Assembly (NCBI RefSeq): GCF_003460505.1
Contig: NZ_QTVG01000007.1
Location: 194,019-258,018 of the forward strand
Length of the DNA: 64,000 nucleotides
From: Eubacterium sp. AF36-5BH
Lineage (GTDB): Bacteria; Bacillota; Clostridia; Lachnospirales; Lachnospiraceae
Reading direction: 5' to 3'
Below are positions 35,340 to 44,244 of this stretch, in pieces. The position numbers were made by a program, and so were the translations under genes. The stretch's first letter is position 1; each line of letters opens with the position of its first letter. The notes below the pieces were generated by a model. It had not been told where the DNA came from and did not search any database. It saw only the letters and a list, made by a program, of their open reading frames with translations.

Positions 35340-36623
35340 TTATTTTACTTCGATTTTTTCTTTTCCACCCATGTATGGTCTTAAAACTTCAGGTATGTTT
35401 ACGCTTCCATCAGCATTAAGGTTATTTTCTAAGAATGCAATAAGCATACGTGGTGGAGCAACAACTGTGTTGTTAAGTGTATGAGCAAAGTAGTTTCCAT
35501 CTTTACCCTTAACTCTAATTCCAAGTCTTCTTGCCTGAGCATCTCCTAAGTTAGAGCAGCTACCCACTTCAAAATATTTCTTCTGTCTTGGTGACCATGC
35601 TTCAACGTCAACTGACTTAACTTTAAGATCTGCTAAATCACCTGAACAACATTCTAATGTTCTAACAGGAATATCCATGCTTCTGAATAAATCTACTGTA
35701 TTCTTCCAAAGCTTGTCATACCACATCATACTGTCTTCAGGTTTACAAATAACAATCATTTCCTGTTTTTCAAACTGATGAATTCTGTAAACTCCTCTTT
35801 CTTCAATACCATGAGCTCCTTTTTCTTTACGGAAACATGGTGAATAACTTGTAAGTGTGTATGGAAGATTTTCTTCATTTGTATGTGTTCCAATAAACTT
35901 ACCAATCATTGAATGTTCGCTTGTACCGATTAAGTAAAGGTCTTCACCTTCAATCTTGTACATCATCTGATCCATTTCATCAAAACTCATAACACCTGTT
36001 ACTACGTTACTTCTAATCATAAAAGGTGGTACACAGTATGTGAAACCTCTATCAATCATAAAATCTCTAGCATATGAAAGAACTGCTGAATGAAGTCTTG
36101 CAATATCTCCCATAAGATAGTAGAAACCATTTCCTGCAACATTTCGTGCAGCTTCTAAATCTATGCCATTGAATTTTTCCATAATTTCTGTATGATATGG
36201 AACTTCAAAATCAGGAACAACAGGTTCACCAAATCTTTCAAGCTCAACATTTTCGCTATCATCTTTTCCAATAGGAACTGATGGATCAATAATATTTGGA
36301 ATAACCATCATTCTCTTCTTAATTTCTTCTGCTGTTCTCTTTTCTTCTGCTGTAAGTTCATCAATCTTATCATTTCCGGCAGCAACTTTTGCCTTAATTT
36401 CTTCAGCTTCTTCCTTCTTGCCTTCCTTCATAAGTCCACCAATCTTCTTTGATAAACTATTCTTTTCAGCACGAAGTGATTCAACTTCTTTTTTGATCTT
36501 ACGATTCTGATCATCTAATTCTATAACTTCATCAACTAATGGAAGTTTCTTATCCTGAAATTTGTTTTTAATATTCTGTTTAACAATTTCCGGATTTTCT
36601 CTGACAAATTTAATATCTAACAT
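35340..36623 (-). CDS. serS: Serine--tRNA ligase
   Basis: This 427-residue class II synthetase has an N-terminal coiled-coil arm for the tRNA-Ser long variable arm (about 30-100), motif 2 around FRKEKGAHGIEERGVYRIHQF, and motif 3 near LNNTVVAPPRMLIAFLENN. The ATG at 36623 (MLDIKFVREN) is chosen because AGGTGG precedes it; the upstream in-frame GTG lies inside that site. No T-box leader is visible in the short upstream region. Confidence 0.97.
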   Translation of the reverse strand: MLDIKFVRENPEIVKQNIKNKFQDKKLPLVDEVIELDDQNRKIKKEVESLRAEKNSLSKKIGGLMKEGKKEEAEEIKAKVAAGNDKIDELTAEEKRTAEEIKKRMMVIPNIIDPSVPIGKDDSENVELERFGEPVVPDFEVPYHTEIMEKFNGIDLEAARNVAGNGFYYLMGDIARLHSAVLSYARDFMIDRGFTYCVPPFMIRSNVVTGVMSFDEMDQMMYKIEGEDLYLIGTSEHSMIGKFIGTHTNEENLPYTLTSYSPCFRKEKGAHGIEERGVYRIHQFEKQEMIVICKPEDSMMWYDKLWKNTVDLFRSMDIPVRTLECCSGDLADLKVKSVDVEAWSPRQKKYFEVGSCSNLGDAQARRLGIRVKGKDGNYFAHTLNNTVVAPPRMLIAFLENNLNADGSVNIPEVLRPYMGGKEKIEVK

Positions 36624-36806
36624 ATTTATTACCACCTATTTTCTATGTTTTTTCGCGCTTTTTTATTATTAAAACGGTATTTCGATTATACCCCTATCAT
36701 AGTATTTTTGCAAGGTATAGCCTTATTTTTTCAAGGATTGTAGCCAAGATTTTTTAATTGTGATATACTAATTTGGAATGTAAATATATATCTAAGAGGT
36801 TTACTT

Positions 36807-37544
36807 ATGAATTTTGAAATAATTAACACAAGACGCAACAATAAAATATACACTAATGGAATTGATACATATAAGGTTTTCAACGAAAACTATGACAAAA
36901 GATTAGTTTTTTTAGAATCATTTATTACAACCGAAGTTGAAGCCGCAGGTGTCAAAGTTCCTTCTATTAAAGAAGTAACTTTTAACGACAACCACTGGTG
37001 TTTTAAATCAGATTCCATTAAAGGGGACACTTTATTTTCTTTAATAAAAAATGATCCTGACAATGTTGATAAATATTTAGACAAAATGGTTGAAGTTCAT
37101 ACTTCTATTCATAAATTTAAATGTCCTAAACTTCCAATTCAAAAGGACAAGCTTACTGATTACATTAATTTATCAGATTTAGATGAAGGAATGAAAATTG
37201 ATCTTTTAGATATGCTTAACACATGTCCAAAACACAAGAAACTTGTTCATGGTAATTTTACACCACATAATATTTTGTTATCTGATAATGGTGATTACAT
37301 TTTAGATTGGAATCATGCAGCCCAGGGCAGTGCCAGTGCCGACGTAGCCCGCACTTATATTTGGATGAAGACGAACATGCCAGAATACGCTGATTTATAT
37401 TTAACAAAATTCTGCGATGCAACTAACACAAGTTCAAAGTATGTTCATAACTGGATTCCAATTGTAGCAGCAGCAAGACTTGGCAAGAAGAATCCAGGAG
37501 AAGAAGATTTGTTAAATAGCTTAATTTCTATTATAGAATATTAA
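36807..37544 (+). CDS. APH/choline-kinase-like phosphotransferase, degenerate
   Basis: This 245-residue protein kinase-like-fold phosphotransferase has a small N-lobe (residues 1-85). The catalytic loop reads VHGNFTPHNILL where relatives have HGD, so the catalytic base Asp is Asn; the metal-binding Asp is kept in YILDWNHAAQG, followed by DVARTYIWM. It may be a weak or regulatory member; the substrate is unknown. It is divergent from serS and is followed by a terminator. Confidence 0.75.
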   Translation: MNFEIINTRRNNKIYTNGIDTYKVFNENYDKRLVFLESFITTEVEAAGVKVPSIKEVTFNDNHWCFKSDSIKGDTLFSLIKNDPDNVDKYLDKMVEVHTSIHKFKCPKLPIQKDKLTDYINLSDLDEGMKIDLLDMLNTCPKHKKLVHGNFTPHNILLSDNGDYILDWNHAAQGSASADVARTYIWMKTNMPEYADLYLTKFCDATNTSSKYVHNWIPIVAAARLGKKNPGEEDLLNSLISIIEY

Positions 37545-37659
37545 AATAACTCTTTTAAATATACATTAATTATATTTCTAATTATTGTAATATGCTAATT
37601 ATTTATAAGATTACATCTAATTAATTTATATAAAATAAATATTTAAATTATTCAATATT

Positions 37660-37697
37660 AAAAGACCCGAAGATTTAATCTCCAGGTCTTTTCTTTC
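37660..37697. terminator. Terminator between convergent genes
   Basis: AAAAGACC (37660-37667) pairs with GGTCTTTT (37685-37692), followed by a T-rich run. It ends the phosphotransferase gene and could serve the LiaF-like gene from the other side. Confidence 0.75.
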
Positions 37698-37778
37698 TAG
37701 TTATTCTTCAACTCTATATTATTACTTTTTTAATATTAAACTATGTATCATTACTTTAATTAATTTATAATCTTATAT

Positions 37779-38609
37779 TTATACTCTGATAATCTCAATT
37801 CCTCCGGCTATTATCTTTCCACTAATTTCTAAGATAACATCATTTCCTGCTGAATCAATATTACCAGGTTCTTCTACAGCACCCATTATACAGTCTACAT
37901 GATTTTCAAGTTTCCAATTTCTTGGAATATAAATTTCAATTCCCCCTGCATAACATTCAATTCTCATATAAACTTTATCTCCTGCCGCTTTAGCTTTATC
38001 TAAATAAACTTCCATACCTCCTACCTTATTAATAATTTCAACACTTTTCAAATTTTGAGAATCAATATATTTTTCAGTTCCAGAAAAACGATTTATATGA
38101 TATACATGCTCCCCATCTTCATAACTTCTATTTGGTTGTGCTGTTCCATATGTTGTATTTTTCTCTGTAGTACTATTATTTTTCCATTGCTCTTTATTAT
38201 TATCATTTTCCCACTCTGTTCTATTTTCAGTAGACATTTTTTTGTAGTTATTATCAAAATTATGATGTTTTCTAAATTGATTTTCTTCCCATTCTTTTCT
38301 GCCGTTTTTTTCGAAAATAAATGAGAAACCAATTGTTAAAAGAATAGCTGCTCCAATTATCGGCCATGGTGTGATTGCTTCAATTCCAAGTTCTTTGTCC
38401 CAAACAATTGCCAAAAAAGCTAGTGACATAAATACAACAAAACTTTTTCTTTGAATAAGTCCTTTAATCAACCAAGCTCCCCACAATGCTGTAAATACAA
38501 TATGACCTAAATTTATATTTCTCATAACCCCTAATTCATTTAACATCCATAAAATTGCTGTAGCAATTATTAAGACACCAACAATTATATTTTCTGATTT
38601 TTTTTTCAT
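37779..38609 (-). CDS. LiaF-like membrane protein
   Basis: This 276-residue protein has four N-terminal hydrophobic helices (residues 8-100), a polar Asn/Lys-rich linker (100-175), and a C-terminal beta-strand domain of LiaF/DUF4097 type (SVEIINKVGGMEVYLDKAKA; IECYAGGIEIYIPRNW; GKIIAGGIEIIRV). LiaF proteins restrain envelope-stress sensing. Its start overlaps the LytTR gene's stop by 4 bp, so the pair forms a regulator plus membrane protein cassette like the LytTR regulatory systems of streptococci. It may hold the LytTR protein inactive at the membrane (inference). Confidence 0.85.
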   Translation of the reverse strand: MKKKSENIIVGVLIIATAILWMLNELGVMRNINLGHIVFTALWGAWLIKGLIQRKSFVVFMSLAFLAIVWDKELGIEAITPWPIIGAAILLTIGFSFIFEKNGRKEWEENQFRKHHNFDNNYKKMSTENRTEWENDNNKEQWKNNSTTEKNTTYGTAQPNRSYEDGEHVYHINRFSGTEKYIDSQNLKSVEIINKVGGMEVYLDKAKAAGDKVYMRIECYAGGIEIYIPRNWKLENHVDCIMGAVEEPGNIDSAGNDVILEISGKIIAGGIEIIRV

Positions 38610-39067
38610 ATTACACTCCTTATCTCTTCAATTTTATTTTTTAACGGTTTAAAATAACCTCTTGATACGAAAACATGTTTATAAGTATCTTTAAATTCTA
38701 TTTTTGAAGAAGCTGTTATGTTTTTTGAAATAGAATAAATTTCTTTTACATTAACTATAGCAGACTTTGATATTCTGCAAAAATAGTATGGTAAAATCTG
38801 TTCCAATTCATATAATCTATTTTTCGTCATAAAAATTTCATCTCTTGTGTGAGCTTTTACCACATCACCTTCCGTTTCAAAAAATATAATATTCTCCAAA
38901 AATTCGTAATATACAACATTTACTTTATACAGTTTTATCTTTACATTTTTGCTTTTGTATGTCGATATTACTTTTTGTAATTCAATTATTTCTTCATTAA
39001 TTTTCGAACATTTTATAACAACTTCATTTTCTATGTAGTTTTCGTCTAAATCTACCGTAATTTTCAT
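38606..39067 (-). CDS. LytTR-domain transcription regulator without receiver
   Basis: This 153-residue protein has an N-terminal segment of about 50 residues and a LytTR DNA-binding domain (about 55-150; TRDEIFMTKNRLYELEQILP, FCRISKSAIVNVKEIYSI). There is no receiver domain, so control must come from elsewhere, probably the LiaF-like protein encoded by the overlapping gene. A tandem TAAGTGGTA box sits before its own promoter, indicating autoregulation. GGGAG precedes the ATG. Confidence 0.9.
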   Translation of the reverse strand: MKITVDLDENYIENEVVIKCSKINEEIIELQKVISTYKSKNVKIKLYKVNVVYYEFLENIIFFETEGDVVKAHTRDEIFMTKNRLYELEQILPYYFCRISKSAIVNVKEIYSISKNITASSKIEFKDTYKHVFVSRGYFKPLKNKIEEIRSVI

Positions 39068-39101
39068 TGGCTCCCTCTTAAAATTTATTAAACATGCATT
39101 T

Positions 39102-39130
39102 ATTTTATTGCTTTATTCTTAATTAGTAAA
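39102..39130 (-). promoter_or_regulatory. Promoter of the LytTR/LiaF-like pair
   Basis: Minus-strand TTTACT (39125-39130) and TAAAAT (39102-39107) have a 17-bp spacer, placed 11 bp from the LytTR box. Confidence 0.65.
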
Positions 39131-39141
39131 TATATTTTCTG

Positions 39142-39171
39142 TAAGTGGTAAAATTATAGCGCTAAGTGGTA
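39142..39171 (-). promoter_or_regulatory. Tandem LytTR box, LytTR/LiaF-like pair
   Basis: TAAGTGGTA occurs at 39142-39150 and 39163-39171, offset by 21 bp. It differs from the system B half-site TAAATGGTA by one base, so cross-talk with regulator B is possible. The rest of 39172-39377 shows nothing recognisable. Confidence 0.7.
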
Positions 39172-39377
39172 AAAAAAATCTTACAAATTCCAAATCGTTA
39201 CTTTGTTTGTAGTAACTTTTGGTTTTTGTAAGATTTTGATTCAATGTAATTTTACTTATATATTAATTTTGATTCAATATAATTTTACTTATATATTATT
39301 TTTCATTTAATATACAACGAATTAAATTATTAAAACACAATTGTCTTATTTCATTACCATTAATTTTAATTTTCAAA

Positions 39378-39848
39378 TTAACTATTCATTGCTTTTTCCA
39401 AAGCTTCTTTTTCTTCTTCGCCTAGTGTAGCATATGATTCACCTTTAGTAATTTCCTTAATATAAGTATAACTACTGTCTCTACCATGCATTGTATTTAA
39501 GATAAATCCTGTGTTTGAGTCATCAAGCATGCAGAGAGCAAAACTTAAATTTCCACCCATTTCCTTAAAAGCATCATACTTTACAATTCCTAATTTATGG
39601 AATGTTGATGTTAAATTATGCAATGTTTTATCCATTTTTTCTTCATTAGATGTGTATGCCTGCTGAAGTTTATCCATCTGCTGGAAGTTTTCTTCAATTG
39701 CTGCTGATAAATTTTCAGCATTCTTACCTTTCATGAACTTTTCATATCTGTTCATAAGTTTTGTAATTCTGTTGTTTTGCTTAATATGTAGAATTAAAAA
39801 TACTACAAACATTACCGCTATTATTCCTAAATAAATATAATCTTTCAT
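39378..39848 (-). CDS. DUF4446 family membrane-anchored protein
   Basis: This 156-residue protein has one N-terminal transmembrane helix (about 5-22), a coiled-coil stretch (residues 25-85), and the family's C-terminal domain (GIVKYDAFKEMGGNLSFALC, GFILNTMHGRDSSYTYIK). This family is regularly encoded beside parB in Clostridia, as here. Its function is unknown; a link to chromosome organisation or division is suggested only by this neighbourhood. Confidence 0.85.
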   Translation of the reverse strand: MKDYIYLGIIAVMFVVFLILHIKQNNRITKLMNRYEKFMKGKNAENLSAAIEENFQQMDKLQQAYTSNEEKMDKTLHNLTSTFHKLGIVKYDAFKEMGGNLSFALCMLDDSNTGFILNTMHGRDSSYTYIKEITKGESYATLGEEEKEALEKAMNS

Positions 39849-39985
39849 TTTCTACTCCTTTTGTTTTGTTATTTTTGATTAATATCTGATACTATTTTAT
39901 TTTATTAATACGAAGTATCATTCGATATCTTATTTCCATTTGGATTAATTCTTCTTACTATCTATCTTATTTTTTTTGATAATAA

Positions 39986-40927
39986 TTACTCTTTAATATC
40001 ATCAAACATTTCAAGTAATCTTTCTAATTCTTCCTGTGAATAGTATTCAATTTCAATTTTTCCTTTACCATTTTTCTTGTGATTAATTGAAACTTTTGTG
40101 CCCATTTTTTCTCTTAACTTATTAGCTATAGCATCGTATATAGCTGCTTCTGCTGATGGAATTGGAAGTTTAACCTGCTTTGGATTAAGAATTGACTTTA
40201 CTAATTTTTCAGTATCACGTACACTTAATCCCTTGCTAACAATAGTCTTTGCTGCTTCAATTTGTAAATCTTCCTGATCTAAAGTCAACAAAGCTCTCGC
40301 ATGTCCCATTGAAATTTCGTCATTAATCAGCATATTTTGAACACTATCTGTTAATTTTAACAATCTCATAGAATTCGCAATTGCAGTTCTTGACTTTGAC
40401 ACTCTATTTGCAAGTTCTTCCTGTTTTAAACTATATTCATCAATTAAACTCTTATAAGCTAAAGCTTCTTCAATAGGATTTAAATCCTTTCGTTGAATAT
40501 TTTCTATTAAAGCAATTTCCATTACTTCTCTATCTGAATATTCTTTTATAATAACAGGAACTTCCTTTAATTTTGCAAGCTTTGCGGCTCTCCATCTGCG
40601 TTCTCCTGCTATAATTTCATAATAATCATCTTTCTTCTGTACAACAATTGGCTGAATAATTCCAAATTGTTTAATAGAATCAGCTAATTCCTGTAAAGCT
40701 TCCTTGTCAAAATTCTTTCTTGGCTGTTCTCTATTAGGTTCTATGTCTGATATTTTCATCATTGTATCTCCAGAAACCGGAACTTTTACTTCTTTAATTA
40801 CTTCCTTTACAACCTCTTTGACAACTTCCTTCTTCTCTGTTTTCTTTTTAGGCGTAGACCTTATAACATCAGTTTCAGGAATTAAGTTATTTATACCTTT
40901 CCCTAATCCTTTTCTTTTTGCTGCCAT
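39986..40927 (-). CDS. parB: Chromosome-partitioning protein ParB (Spo0J)
   Basis: This 313-residue protein has a basic Lys/Glu/Val-rich N-terminal stretch, the CTP-binding/ParB domain with EPNREQPRKNF and GERRWRAAKLAKL, ENIQRKDLNPIEEA, a helix-turn-helix (EELANRVSKSRTAIANSMRLL) and a C-terminal dimerisation domain. It loads at parS; four perfect sites lie 1.7-2.4 kb from its 5' end. It is separated from parA by 244 bp, so it may have its own promoter. Confidence 0.97.
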   Translation of the reverse strand: MAAKRKGLGKGINNLIPETDVIRSTPKKKTEKKEVVKEVVKEVIKEVKVPVSGDTMMKISDIEPNREQPRKNFDKEALQELADSIKQFGIIQPIVVQKKDDYYEIIAGERRWRAAKLAKLKEVPVIIKEYSDREVMEIALIENIQRKDLNPIEEALAYKSLIDEYSLKQEELANRVSKSRTAIANSMRLLKLTDSVQNMLINDEISMGHARALLTLDQEDLQIEAAKTIVSKGLSVRDTEKLVKSILNPKQVKLPIPSAEAAIYDAIANKLREKMGTKVSINHKKNGKGKIEIEYYSQEELERLLEMFDDIKE

Positions 40928-41171
40928 ATAAACTCCTTTTCATGTCGTTTATATATGTACATTATCTTTGTAACTATAAATAAATAGATAAACAAACGAA
41001 CATTTACCTGTAATTTTATATATGTACATATATTTTATTAACATTTTACCATATAATTTCTATATTTATGATCATATTTTGATAATTTTTCAACCTTCTT
41101 TTTATAAAAACTTCTATACTATAATACGAAATAATAATGTAATATAATATAATATAATAAAAACTGATAAA

Positions 41172-41933
41172 TTATTCTTCTGCTATAACTTCCAATGCCA
41201 GATTGTTATAAGCAATAGCTCCAGCCGATTTACCATCATACATATGAATTGGTAATCCATAGCTTGGTGCTTCTGCTAATCTAACATTTCTTGGTATTAC
41301 AGTATCATAAATCTTAATTTGTATGTTTTCTTTAACATTTTCAATAACTTCTGTTGATAAATTAGTTCTTTTATCAAACATTGTGAATACAATACCATCT
41401 ATTTCGAGATTCTCGTTTAATCTCTCTTGAATCAGATTAATAGTATGTATTAATTGAGACAATCCCTCTAATGCATAATATTCGCACTGAATTGGAACTA
41501 TAACTGAATCAGCTGCCGCCATGGCATTAACAGTTAAAATATTTAAAGATGGAGGACAGTCAATAATTATATATTCATAAAGATCTCTCACCATCTCTAA
41601 AGTTTCTTTTAATATAAATTCTCTTCCATCAACGCCTATCAAATCAATTTCTGCCCCTGATAAATTAACATTTGAAGGTAAAACGTTTAAGTTTTCCACT
41701 ACACTTTGTGTTAAGCACTCAGAAATAGTGCATTCTCCCAAAAATAACTCATATATTGTATTTTCAAGATTCTGTTTTACTATTCCAACTCCACTTGTTG
41801 CGTTTCCCTGCGGATCTATATCAACTAATAATACTTTTTTTCCATTCTCTGCTAAACAAGAAGATAGATTAATTGCTGTAGTTGTTTTGCCTACACCACC
41901 TTTTTGATTTGCAATTGCAATAATTTTACCCAT
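41172..41933 (-). CDS. parA: Chromosome-partitioning ATPase ParA (Soj)
   Basis: This 253-residue ATPase has the deviant Walker A motif [13 protein letters not shown] at residues 10-22, [11 protein letters not shown] (Walker A'), and IIDCPPSLN (Walker B). It is a short Soj-type protein with no N-terminal HTH. It works with ParB to segregate origins and to modulate DnaA. Confidence 0.97.
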   Translation of the reverse strand: MGKIIAIANQKGGVGKTTTAINLSSCLAENGKKVLLVDIDPQGNATSGVGIVKQNLENTIYELFLGECTISECLTQSVVENLNVLPSNVNLSGAEIDLIGVDGREFILKETLEMVRDLYEYIIIDCPPSLNILTVNAMAAADSVIVPIQCEYYALEGLSQLIHTINLIQERLNENLEIDGIVFTMFDKRTNLSTEVIENVKENIQIKIYDTVIPRNVRLAEAPSYGLPIHMYDGKSAGAIAYNNLALEVIAEE

Positions 41934-42099
41934 TCTCTATCTATCATTAGTATAACTAATGCCTTTCTTTCTTATTTTTAAGTCAAATTTCCCCATTTAG
42001 CTATTTTACCACAATAATATACGCTTTTCTATATATTTGTAAGATTAATTAGTTCCTTTTGGCATCTATTATATATTTTTAACTGTATTTTTTCCAAAA

Positions 42100-42115
42100 T
42101 GTTTCACGTGAAACA
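42100..42115. promoter_or_regulatory. parS site 1
   Basis: A perfect 16-bp TGTTTCACGTGAAACA palindrome, the ParB loading site, lies upstream of parA. Confidence 0.97.
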
Positions 42116-42322
42116 TTTTTTTATATTTTCTCGTATCTAATCCACTTATATATATTAGATATCTGTATATATTTATATGTATTTATATTTATTTATTTAT
42201 CTATTTATATTTATATTATTATATTTGTATATACATCTCTTACATTTTTTATATTTTATTGATTCACATTAAATTTAACAATATCTATATAATTGATTTT
42301 GTATTTATACATAGATATTGAA

Positions 42323-42338
42323 TGTTTCACGTGAAACA
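42323..42338. promoter_or_regulatory. parS site 2
   Basis: A perfect TGTTTCACGTGAAACA palindrome, extended by flanking GAA/TTC symmetry. Confidence 0.97.
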
Positions 42339-42499
42339 TTCAATATTTGCAGTTTTTTAATAATAAATAGTTATTTATAGATGATTTGATAGTATTTCTA
42401 TATTTTTTACAATATATACTTATTTTTTTTTATATGTATGTTATTTATATGATTTAGAAGATAATTTAAATATCTATTATAGTGCGAAAAGGAAGTTTC

Positions 42500-42508
42500 T
42501 TATCCACA
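42500..42508 (+). promoter_or_regulatory. DnaA box between parS sites
   Basis: TTATCCACA matches the strong DnaA-box consensus. It lies inside an inverted repeat TAGTGC (42480-42485) / GCACTA (42511-42516). The rest of the 744-bp gap between parA and the 42678 gene is AT-rich with no gene. Confidence 0.6.
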
Positions 42509-42659
42509 TTGCACTAAATATTACATATTCATTATTTTTATTCTGAATCTTACCCCGGAGTAAAGTTTAAAACTATTATTTTATATTAGCTTACACCTAT
42601 TATATAATATTTTAATGTTATACTACTTATAAACAGCTTCATTTGACATAAAAATAAGA

Positions 42660-42675
42660 TGTTTCACGTGAAACA
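42660..42675. promoter_or_regulatory. parS site 3
   Basis: A perfect TGTTTCACGTGAAACA palindrome immediately beyond the stop of the 42678-43205 gene; with the AAGATG/CATCTT flanks it may also act as its terminator. Confidence 0.97.
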
Positions 42676-42677
42676 TC

Positions 42678-43205
42678 TTATTTTTCTAACATATTTATTA
42701 CTTCCCGTATTTTATCTTTGGCTTTATATTTATCAATTTCTATAAGATTTAAACTTTCTGCCAAATTATCAATAATTTTATTATTGTCTATATTCAGATT
42801 AGTATGTATACTACTTTTAACAGTATTATTTTCTTTCCTTTCATATAATTTAGTTTCTTTTATATCAAATGTTTCACGTGAAACATTCGATATTTCTTCT
42901 AAACAGGTATCAATTATACTGATTTCATTGGATAATTTGCTAATTTTATCTTTTAAACAATCATTTTCAGTTAAATATGATGATATATGTACTTCTAACT
43001 GGTTAATTTCCTGATTATTTAAACCACTATCACCTCTTCCTCGTACGGAAAAGATTTCAGAAGCTTCATCAACCATTGATTCTAAATGGTCTATTTTATT
43101 TTTAGACTCAACAATTGAATACATATTATCATTTAATTTATCTTCATATATCTTTAATTTTTCTTGTAATTTGCTTTTTCTATTAAACAGATAATCTTTT
43201 GTCAC
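42678..43205 (-). CDS. Coiled-coil protein of unknown function carrying parS
   Basis: This 175-residue protein starts at GTG after AAGGAG with 6-nt spacing, 10 bp after rsmG, so it is probably co-transcribed. It is mostly charged coiled coil (about residues 10-110), with no recognised domain. Codons for NVSRETF are the translated parS site at 42870-42885. Position between rsmG and parA suggests a chromosome-linked role, but this is inference. Confidence 0.7.
   Translation of the reverse strand: MTKDYLFNRKSKLQEKLKIYEDKLNDNMYSIVESKNKIDHLESMVDEASEIFSVRGRGDSGLNNQEINQLEVHISSYLTENDCLKDKISKLSNEISIIDTCLEEISNVSRETFDIKETKLYERKENNTVKSSIHTNLNIDNNKIIDNLAESLNLIEIDKYKAKDKIREVINMLEK
42870..42885. promoter_or_regulatory. 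parS site 4, inside a gene
   Basis: A perfect TGTTTCACGTGAAACA palindrome located within the 42678-43205 coding region. Confidence 0.97.
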
Positions 43206-43215
43206 TATTTTCTCC

Positions 43216-43935
43216 TTATCTTATTGGTTTCTTTGATGGTACACCTGCTTTTCTTGGGTATTTATTAGATGTAGAACGCTCTTTTTTTATTACAACAAAA
43301 CTCCTATTAATATCAGAATGTGGTAATTCTTCAATATAAGTGTCTTCAATCTTTCCACCAAGAACTTTTATAGCCTTTTTTGCATTATCAGTTTCTTCTT
43401 CACTGAATTCAGACTTGTAACTTATAAATATTCCACTCTCATTTATAAATGGAATACAATATTCAGATAAAGTTGATAAATTAGCTACGGCTCTTGACAC
43501 ACATAAGCTAAATTTTTCTCTATATTCATCCATATGTGCAATATCTTCAGCTCTCCCATGAACAGTTGTTATATTTTTTAAGCCTAATTCATCAATTACA
43601 TTATTTAAAAACTTTAATCTTTTATTTAATGAATCCAATAACACCACTCTAATTTCAGGAAACATAATCTTAATTGGAATACCTGGAAAACCTGCACCGG
43701 TTCCTACATCTATTAGTGAATCAAAATTATTTACATTAATTTTCTTTGCAACTAATAAACTATCAATGAAATGCTTTATTATTACTTCATCTAATTCTGT
43801 AATTGCTGTAAGATTCATAACCTTATTAGTTTCTATTAGCATTTCATAGTATTTCATAAACTGGTTAGCTTGTTCTACACTTATTTCTAATCCAATCTTT
43901 TCTATTCCATCAATTAACAATTCTTTGCCGTTCAT
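43216..43935 (-). CDS. rsmG: 16S rRNA (guanine-N7)-methyltransferase RsmG
   Basis: This 239-residue SAM enzyme makes m7G527 in 16S rRNA. The ATG at 43935 (MNGKELLIDG) follows TAGGAG; an in-frame ATG at 43974 has no such site. Family marks are VMNLTAITELDEVIIKHFIDSL, DVGTGAGFPGIPIKI (SAM loop), LLDSLNKRLKFLN and VSRAVANL. It ends with a basic tail. It belongs to the mnmE-mnmG-rsmG cluster. Confidence 0.96.
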   Translation of the reverse strand: MNGKELLIDGIEKIGLEISVEQANQFMKYYEMLIETNKVMNLTAITELDEVIIKHFIDSLLVAKKINVNNFDSLIDVGTGAGFPGIPIKIMFPEIRVVLLDSLNKRLKFLNNVIDELGLKNITTVHGRAEDIAHMDEYREKFSLCVSRAVANLSTLSEYCIPFINESGIFISYKSEFSEEETDNAKKAIKVLGGKIEDTYIEELPHSDINRSFVVIKKERSTSNKYPRKAGVPSKKPIR

Positions 43936-44244
43936 ATAATCTCCTAAATTTTTATTGCATCCAAATAAATACATTAAATTAAATTAAATTACATATTATA
44001 TATTTCCAAATATTATATATGTTCATATATTACTGTATTCATACACTCATTTATATAATCATATACACACTCATATACTTACTCATACATTTACTCATTT
44101 ACATATTCATCTAATTATCCAATTACTTATTAATATATTCTAATTAACTTTCGATAACTCTTTACATAAATAAATGTATTTAAATAATATTATTTAAATA
44201 CATTTATCAATCACTATATTAACTTATTACTCTATAAAAAACAA
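43936..44244. other. Intergenic region between mnmG and rsmG
   Basis: About 310 bp with no gene. Loosely repeated TCATATAC/TACTCATT-type words make it look repetitive, but there is no regular unit. TAAATGTATTTAAATAA and ATTTAAATACATTTA (about 44169-44208) form an AT-rich hairpin beyond the mnmG stop. Confidence 0.5.

Noticed and set aside
36624..36635. Longer serS start at GTG 36635
   Set aside because: That codon lies in the AGGTGG ribosome-binding site of the ATG at 36623.
36624..36806. T-box riboswitch before serS
   Set aside because: The gap is too short and shared with a divergent gene; no T-box sequence or antiterminator was seen.
43975..44240. Possible CRISPR or tandem repeat
   Set aside because: The TCATATAC-like words vary in sequence and spacing; it is simple AT-rich sequence. 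No CRISPR array was found in the window.
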